From assembly GCF_000171815.1 (NCBI RefSeq), contig NZ_ABGR01000008.1:62001-126000 (forward strand): a stretch of 64,000 nucleotides of DNA. Direction: 5' to 3'. Position numbers and translations under genes: made by a program. This document shows, piece after piece, positions 58,880 to 64,000 of the stretch. The stretch comes from Vibrio sp. AND4 (GTDB lineage: Bacteria > Pseudomonadota > Gammaproteobacteria > Enterobacterales > Vibrionaceae). Under the pieces are notes generated by a model, which made no database searches, was not told the DNA's origin, and was given only the letters and a program-made list of their open reading frames with translations. Numbering within the stretch: the stretch's first letter is position 1; each line of letters begins with the position of its first letter.

Positions 58880-60232
58880 CTAATTCCTTTGTCTTGCTTT
58901 TTCCAGCAATTCGGTAAAGTAATGTCGCAGCGAGTAAAGCATGATTAAACTCGGAATGACCATCACAGCGGTAATCACAAAGAAAGTTGTCCAGTTACTC
59001 AGGTAATCAACTAACTCGCCACTGAAAGAGGCTAAGGTTGTTCGCCCTAAGTTGCCCAGTGAGGCCAGCAGCGCATATTGAGTAGCTGAGAAAGCTTGCC
59101 CAGTCAGAATTGTCAAAAACGAAACAAAAGCAACGGTAGAGAAAGCCGTTGTGAAGTTATCGACCATGATTGTAGCCAAGAACAGGTGTTCATTTGGGCC
59201 CACTTTCGCAATCCAAGCAAACATTAAATTGCTGGCGGCCATGGCGATACCACCTATCATCAGACCACGAACAATCCCAAACTTAACGTTAAACATACTG
59301 CCTACAAAAGTGAACAACATGGTTGCGCCCCAGCCGATGAGTTTCGAGTAGTAACCAATCTGCTCGTTGCTAAAACCAATATCTTTATAGAAGGCAATTG
59401 ACATACGCCCTAAGAACGCCTCGCCAATTTTAAATAGGAAGACAAAAAGTAGGAGTGTAATAGCAACACGGACGCCATTACGATTGAAGAAATCCAAGAA
59501 GGGTTCGACTACGGTTACTGTAAACCAAGCTACCAGCTTAGACCCTACGACCTCTGTATGGCGCAGCTCTGCTTCCGATTGCAATTGTTCACGTTGTGTT
59601 TTGGGCTCACCAACTAAAAGAGTGAAAACCATTAGGATGACGACGATAAACGCCATGCCATAATACACACCGTTCCAACCTATGCTATCGGCATTCATGA
59701 AGGCAAAGTAGCCGGGTAACGAATAACCAGTCCACCAACCAATGACCGCCATTGCAGATGCTTGCGGAAGTTTGGAACCTTCCGCTTTGGGAAAGCTATC
59801 AATACGGAATGCATCGATCGCAATATCTTGCGTCGCGGAGGCCGTTGCAATACACAATGCGAGCAGGGATGTGAGAATTAGATTTTCTGCAGGGTTTACG
59901 CCAGCAATGAACAGAGTAGCAACAAGCACGATACTTTGGCATAAGAAAATCCAGCTACGACGTTGCCCAAGTAAGCGATGTAAGATAGGTAGCTTGACGC
60001 GATCAACCAGTGGAGCCCACAAAAAGTTGATTGCATAAACAGCAAATACACTTCCGAAATAGCCGATTGCAGATAAGGTTAAACCAACATCTTTCAGCCA
60101 GCCTGACATGTTTGAACCAATAAGCACCCACGGAAAGCCGCTGGAGCAACCCAACATGAAAACCCAAAGTAGGCGTTTATCGAGGTAACTTTTTACCGTT
60201 TCCAACCAAGTGATGGAAGGTAATGAAGACAT
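58880..60232 (-). CDS. ampG: AmpG muropeptide permease
   Basis: AmpG imports GlcNAc-anhMurNAc peptides from the periplasm for cell-wall recycling, and in many species affects beta-lactamase induction. The 450-residue MFS protein has about 12-14 membrane segments. It starts LLWVFMLGCSSGFPWVLIGSNMSGWLKD and has ALCIATASATQDIAIDAFRID (about 130-150), both strongly conserved in AmpG. It lies downstream of ppiA with a 70-base gap, in the same transcriptional direction as yajG and ppiA. Confidence 0.94.
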   Translation of the reverse strand: MSSLPSITWLETVKSYLDKRLLWVFMLGCSSGFPWVLIGSNMSGWLKDVGLTLSAIGYFGSVFAVYAINFLWAPLVDRVKLPILHRLLGQRRSWIFLCQSIVLVATLFIAGVNPAENLILTSLLALCIATASATQDIAIDAFRIDSFPKAEGSKLPQASAMAVIGWWTGYSLPGYFAFMNADSIGWNGVYYGMAFIVVILMVFTLLVGEPKTQREQLQSEAELRHTEVVGSKLVAWFTVTVVEPFLDFFNRNGVRVAITLLLFVFLFKIGEAFLGRMSIAFYKDIGFSNEQIGYYSKLIGWGATMLFTFVGSMFNVKFGIVRGLMIGGIAMAASNLMFAWIAKVGPNEHLFLATIMVDNFTTAFSTVAFVSFLTILTGQAFSATQYALLASLGNLGRTTLASFSGELVDYLSNWTTFFVITAVMVIPSLIMLYSLRHYFTELLEKARQRN

Positions 60233-60266
60233 AAATCAATCCATTAAAATAGAGCCATTAAACGGG

Positions 60267-60292
60267 AAGCCCCTCGAATATTCAAAGGGCTT
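60267..60292 (-). other. Hairpin between ppiA and ampG
   Basis: AAGCCCCT and AAGGGCTT pair with one mismatch. There is no T run, so it probably does not fully separate ppiA from ampG. Confidence 0.35.
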
Positions 60293-60302
60293 ATGATCTT
60301 GG

Positions 60303-60848
60303 CTATTTGAGCAGTGTTGCTTTGGTGATGACGATTTGTGTCTCTGGGACATCGCGCATGCGACCGACAGATTTGGTTGGCTGAGCTGCCATTTTTTTAA
60401 TCACATCGAAGCCTTCTGTGACTTTACCAAATACAGCGTAACCCGGGTTACCCCCCTTTGCATTTAGAAAGTCGTTGTCTGCATAGTTAATGTAGAACTG
60501 ACGAGTCGCAGAATCTGGCGCATTAGTACGGGCCATAGCGATCGTTGCCGTATCGTTCTTTAAACCGTTTTTGCCTTCGTTTTTGATTGGTGCGTTGGTC
60601 TTAACCATTTGCATGTCTTGGTTAAAGCCACCACCTTGAGCCATAAAGCCAGGAATCACACGATGGAAAATCGTATCTTTGTAGCTACCATCCTCAACAT
60701 ACTTGAGGAAATTCGCAACCGTAATGGGTGCTTTCTCTTCATTGAGCTCTACAGTGAAGTTACCGAGAGTTGTTTCAAACGCTACTTTTGGTCCGGCGAA
60801 CACGCTGCAGCTCAGTAGTGCGAGTGAAAGAATAATATTACGTAGCAT
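60303..60848 (-). CDS. ppiA: Periplasmic cyclophilin-type peptidyl-prolyl isomerase
   Basis: PpiA speeds proline cis-trans isomerisation in periplasmic proteins. The 181-residue protein has a short signal peptide (MLRNIILSLALLSCSVFA, residues 1-18) followed at once by the cyclophilin domain: TTLGNFTVELNEEKAP, then the active-site FHRVIPGFMAQGGGF (about 61-75). Its ATG shares bases with the yajG stop (TAATG). The signal peptide separates it from the cytoplasmic PpiB type. Confidence 0.92.
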   Translation of the reverse strand: MLRNIILSLALLSCSVFAGPKVAFETTLGNFTVELNEEKAPITVANFLKYVEDGSYKDTIFHRVIPGFMAQGGGFNQDMQMVKTNAPIKNEGKNGLKNDTATIAMARTNAPDSATRQFYINYADNDFLNAKGGNPGYAVFGKVTEGFDVIKKMAAQPTKSVGRMRDVPETQIVITKATLLK

Positions 60849-61420
60849 TAGAAGCGCTCCTGCATATATTGACGAAGTTCAGGGTCGTTCGCGATCTCTT
60901 TTAGCGTTAAATCAACAACATCGTTAAGAGTTTGCTCGATATCAGAGTCTGAAGCGCTTAGCGTACCTGAACGTTTAGCGGTGCCAGTAAACGTCTTTAC
61001 AAGTTTGCCTTGTGGTGTTTCAGCAGTCACCTCTAGAATGACTTTTGCGTCCATCTCATTTTCCATCACAGAGTGCTTCACATTCACCAGCGCTTGCTGT
61101 ATTTCAAGCTCGATAGTGTTGTCGCTGTTTAGATCAGAGTGGAAACCTTGAGAAGAGAATTGTCTCTCTAATGCTTCTTCAAGAGAAATACGTAGGTTTT
61201 GTTTCGCATGAAGAGGCAAAATGTTTGAACGGCCATTATCGATAAGCGCTACGTACTGAGCGGCACGAGCGTCTTTACTGGTTAAGCTGTAGCCTTTACC
61301 TTGTACTATCGGGTTTGTGCTTAGAGTTGCCTCAGGCATCAGGTTTAACTGAGGTTGTTGTTGTGGCGCTGAACATGCAGCAAGCAAAGCAACCGAGGCC
61401 GCGAGTATCAGTTTTTTCAT
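60848..61420 (-). CDS. yajG: YajG family lipoprotein
   Basis: A 190-residue lipoprotein with lipobox LLAAC (Cys16) after MKKLILAASVALLA. The YajG pattern is clear: LNLMPEATLSTNPIVQGKGYSL, then LRISLEEALERQFSSQGF (about 82-99). The function is unknown in any species, to my knowledge. In enterobacteria yajG lies beside ampG and bolA; here the order is yajG-ppiA-ampG with bolA close by, so the neighbourhood is conserved with ppiA inserted. Confidence 0.93.
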   Translation of the reverse strand: MKKLILAASVALLAACSAPQQQPQLNLMPEATLSTNPIVQGKGYSLTSKDARAAQYVALIDNGRSNILPLHAKQNLRISLEEALERQFSSQGFHSDLNSDNTIELEIQQALVNVKHSVMENEMDAKVILEVTAETPQGKLVKTFTGTAKRSGTLSASDSDIEQTLNDVVDLTLKEIANDPELRQYMQERF

Positions 61421-61461
61421 CTATTATTCCTTTTAAACATGTAGCTAAAGTCAGAGCTTTA

Positions 61462-62616
61462 TTACTTGGCATCTAATTTAGCAGGATTCTTTGTTGCCTG
61501 TAAAATCAGGAACTTATTGTTAGCAGCGACCAATCTCACATTTTTGTCGCCAAACAGACGTTTCAGCTTCGCATCGTAACCAAGGTGGCGGTTACCTATG
61601 ACCAATAACTTCCCACCTTGGTTCAGTATTTGTTTAGCATCACAAAACATTTGCCACGCAATGTGGTCTGTAATGGCTTGTTGTTGATGGAAAGGTGGGT
61701 TACACATCACCATGTCAGCACTGTCTGGGGCAAAACTGTCCAAGCAGTTATTTGCGATGCATTGAATGTCGCGAGTGTTACCTAGGTTATCAATTAAATT
61801 TTGTTTAGCTGATTCGACGGCCATGAAGCTTTCATCTACGCAGGTTAGACGAGCATTTGGGTTCAATTGGCCGACTTTCACTGACAGCACACCATTGCCA
61901 CAACCAAGATCAATGATATGTTTTAGCGCCGGGTCTTGTGGAAGATGCTGCAGCATAAAGCGCGCGCCGAGATCTAAGTTTTCACCTGAATATACATTTG
62001 GTAGGTTTTTCAGCTGGATGTTTTCACCCTCAACGCCCCAAATCGTCATTGGGTCGACACCGATGACTGGCTGAGCATTGGCTCTTGAAAATACCAAACG
62101 ATGTTTTTTCCACGCCAGAGAGGTTTTAGTGTCCCCTAAGTATTTCTCAAATAGTTTGAGTGTTGATGTGTGGATCTCTTTCGCTTTGTTGACCGCGATG
62201 ATAGGGCACGACGTTGGTAACGCTTTACGCAGTTGGCTGAGCAACCAAACAAGATGGCGGTTACTTTTTGGCAATTGCAGCAAGACTAAATCAGTGTTAG
62301 TAGGAATGTTATCCATCGTAGAAAGAAAAGAAATGGGCTTACAACGATTGTCTGCAAGGTTTTGTTGCGTCCCCTTGTGTGAAATGAAGGAGTCGCTCAT
62401 CAACGTGATATTGTGCTTGTCTGAAAACCAACATGCCAACGCACCAAAGTTATCATTAATAACCACGATATTTTGATTATCAGGTAGCGATAGTTCTTCT
62501 ACGTGATTGATAAGGTACTCATCACCCGCATCCCATGCTTGAAGAGTCTCATTGGATCGTTTTGGGAAACGGTGCAGCGTGAGGCTACGATCGTGAAGGT
62601 CTAATTCGGTTTTCAT
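61462..62616 (-). CDS. rlmG: 23S rRNA (guanine-1835-N2) methyltransferase
   Basis: RlmG methylates G1835 of 23S rRNA using S-adenosylmethionine. The 384-residue protein has an inactive N-terminal methyltransferase-like half and a catalytic C-terminal half. The SAM-binding IIDLGCGNGVLSVK is near residue 235 and the amino-methyltransferase motif NPPF near 305. I placed the start at 62616 (MKTELDLHDRSLTLHRFP); earlier in-frame codons extend into the divergent promoter region with bolA. The ribosome site is weak. Confidence 0.92.
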   Translation of the reverse strand: MKTELDLHDRSLTLHRFPKRSNETLQAWDAGDEYLINHVEELSLPDNQNIVVINDNFGALACWFSDKHNITLMSDSFISHKGTQQNLADNRCKPISFLSTMDNIPTNTDLVLLQLPKSNRHLVWLLSQLRKALPTSCPIIAVNKAKEIHTSTLKLFEKYLGDTKTSLAWKKHRLVFSRANAQPVIGVDPMTIWGVEGENIQLKNLPNVYSGENLDLGARFMLQHLPQDPALKHIIDLGCGNGVLSVKVGQLNPNARLTCVDESFMAVESAKQNLIDNLGNTRDIQCIANNCLDSFAPDSADMVMCNPPFHQQQAITDHIAWQMFCDAKQILNQGGKLLVIGNRHLGYDAKLKRLFGDKNVRLVAANNKFLILQATKNPAKLDAK

Positions 62617-62820
62617 AACTAAACGTAAGTCGATTTGGAAATTAGTTATTATTGTCGCAAATGATGAAGGTTCAAGATACAAAAAGCTGTCAAATTTACT
62701 GATTTCTGCAGGGCTTTAGCGAGTGGTATGGTGAGTAAGAGGCACAGTTGAGCGTTTCGGTGATTTTATTTGTTAAACGAGAGTATATACTAACCGAACG
62801 AGTATCGATGAGGACAGAAT

Positions 62821-63129
62821 ATGATCCAAGACATCATAGAAGAAAAATTGCAAAGTGAGCTGAAGCCTAATTACTTGAAAGTAGTCAATGAGAGCTATAT
62901 GCACAATGTTCCGCCGGGTTCTGAGAGCCACTTCAAAGTAATTGTTGTCAGTGAGACATTTGCTGGAGAGCGACTCATTGGGCGTCACCGTCGAGTGCAC
63001 AAAGTACTGGCCGATGAGCTCGAAAATCATATACACGCATTAGCTATCCACACTTACACTAAGGAAGAGTGGGAGCAAGAGCAAGATGGCGTGCCAGATA
63101 GTCCAATGTGCATGGGTGGCGGCCGTTAG
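62821..63129 (+). CDS. bolA: BolA family protein
   Basis: BolA is a small stress- and shape-related regulator that also binds Fe-S clusters with monothiol glutaredoxin. The 102-residue protein has the conserved [22 protein letters not shown] (about 36-57) and [21 protein letters not shown]. Histidines 37 and 68 are in positions used for cluster binding. It is divergent from rlmG, and a terminator follows at 63183-63209. The tail ends in CMGGGR. Confidence 0.95.
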   Translation: MIQDIIEEKLQSELKPNYLKVVNESYMHNVPPGSESHFKVIVVSETFAGERLIGRHRRVHKVLADELENHIHALAIHTYTKEEWEQEQDGVPDSPMCMGGGR

Positions 63130-63630
63130 GATGTGGGCAAAGTAACAACCTAAACTATTGGTTCAAGATATTGAATTGAAATAAAAAGATGGCTTAGGCC
63201 GTCTTTTTATTCACCGCGCTAAAGGGGTAATGATAGGATATGAATTAAGGCTATAAAACCCGTTAAAATCGCCACAAGAAATGAGTGAAAAATTAACGCG
63301 CGCCCCAGGAGGTGAGTGTTTTATTTCCACAGTCGGGTTGTGGCCTTTGGCGTTTGTGCGATCGGTCAAACTTATGACTATTCTTTAACCTTTTAGAGCC
63401 AGCTCTACTAAAATACCCTCCTCTTTCCTAATATTGGTCGTGGCATCAATCTCCTAAAAGATGCTAGAATACGGCACCTGATAAATCTCGACTTATTTTC
63501 GTAACGAGATAATTAATAGGATGTTGCGATTTTGGTGTTTTAAACAACATCAAAACCGGACACTGATGTCGTGTCTAAAAGTTACGCAATCAAAAGAATC
63601 TTTTTCCCGATAAAAGTAGTGCAAGTGCGT
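63130..63630. other. bolA-nqrA intergenic region
   Basis: These 501 bases hold the bolA terminator and the nqr operon promoter region. A 135-codon minus-strand frame in the area runs antisense to nqrA and is not supported. I see no riboswitch or small RNA gene that I can name. Confidence 0.5.
63183..63209 (+). terminator. Intrinsic terminator of bolA
   Basis: AAAAGATGGC and GCCGTCTTTT pair with one wobble around TTAG, and TTATT follows. Confidence 0.85.
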
Positions 63631-64000
63631 ATGATTACAATAAAGAAGGGCTTGGATCTTCCTATCGCAGGAGCTCCATCCCAGGTGATTAATGATGGTA
63701 AGACCATCAATAAAGTCGCCTTGCTTGGCGAAGAGTACGTTGGCATGCGACCTACCATGCATGTCCGCGTTGGTGATGTAGTGAAAAAAGCGCAAGTTCT
63801 TTTTGAAGACAAAAAGAATCCTGGCGTTAAGTTCACTGCACCAGCTGCCGGTAAAGTGATCGAAGTGAACCGTGGCGCTAAGCGTGTTCTTCAATCTGTA
63901 GTGATTGAAGTTGCAGGCGAAGAGCAGGTGACATTTGATAAGTTCGAAGCCGCTCAACTCGCAAATCTCGATCGTGAAGCGATCAAGACTCAGCTGGTTG
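63631..64000 (+). CDS. nqrA: Na+-translocating NADH:quinone reductase subunit A, 3'-truncated by window edge
   Basis: NqrA is a membrane-peripheral cytoplasmic subunit of the Na+-pumping NADH:quinone oxidoreductase, the main entry of electrons into the vibrio respiratory chain. The visible 123 codons start [20 protein letters not shown] and include [20 protein letters not shown] and [21 protein letters not shown]. These match vibrio NqrA, whose full length is about 446 residues. The gene continues beyond base 64000 and is normally first of nqrABCDEF. Confidence 0.96.
   Translation, partial: MITIKKGLDLPIAGAPSQVINDGKTINKVALLGEEYVGMRPTMHVRVGDVVKKAQVLFEDKKNPGVKFTAPAAGKVIEVNRGAKRVLQSVVIEVAGEEQVTFDKFEAAQLANLDREAIKTQLV

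Noticed and set aside
63550..63957. 135-codon minus-strand frame at the window end
   Set aside because: It is antisense to nqrA, whose protein match is clear.

Overview
The window reads as chromosome I of a Vibrio of the Harveyi clade (V. parahaemolyticus / alginolyticus / harveyi type). This rests on an OmpK-type Tsx porin, the start of nqrA for the Na+-pumping NADH dehydrogenase, a DUF2850 protein, a 343-residue DapD, recC-recB-recD without ptrA, and family-level protein matches throughout. I could not run a search, so the species is not fixed. No rRNA, tRNA, CRISPR array or prophage was found.

Layout. (1) 1-9.4 kb: the 3' end of a LysR gene, an APC-family permease, the ebgR / ebgAC beta-galactosidase locus with a perfect palindromic operator, and a stand-alone PBP2 paralogue. 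(2) 9.4-14.9 kb: galT-galK-galM, converging on galR, with two GalR-type operators about 98 bp apart upstream of galT; galE is not here. (3) 14.9-17.5 kb: a small outer-membrane barrel protein, a gamma-glutamylcyclotransferase-like protein, and nnrS behind a probable NsrR operator. (4) 17.5-21.8 kb: an AT-rich accessory island. It holds two tandem secreted paralogues with features of MACPF/CDC-like pore-forming proteins, separated by an internally deleted IS5-type element of about 300 bp.

(5) 21.8-30.2 kb: the glycerol-3-phosphate regulon, with glpFK, glpR and glpD on one strand and glpTQ divergent. (6) 30.2-36.2 kb: dapD; a NifU-like / GGGtGRT gene pair preceded by a fluoride (crcB-type) riboswitch; the SOS gene yebG with a LexA box; and a LysR regulator divergent from a TDT-family transporter. 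(7) 36.6-46.2 kb: recC, recB and recD.

(8) 46.2-54.4 kb: argA, a DUF2850 protein, mltA, tcdA-csdE, and csdA-yajL-panE whose genes share start/stop bases. (9) 54.4-58.8 kb: ompK, then a four-gene run of LON-domain protein, DUF4397 lipoprotein, ECF sigma factor and ChrR anti-sigma factor. (10) 58.9-64 kb: ampG, ppiA, yajG and rlmG on one strand, then bolA and the 5' part of nqrA.

Two places deserve most attention. One is the fluoride riboswitch that controls neither crcB nor a fluoride channel but an uncharacterised NifU-like/GGGtGRT pair. The other is the tandem secreted pore-former-like pair, with its mobile-element scar and a G9 tract inside the first gene.
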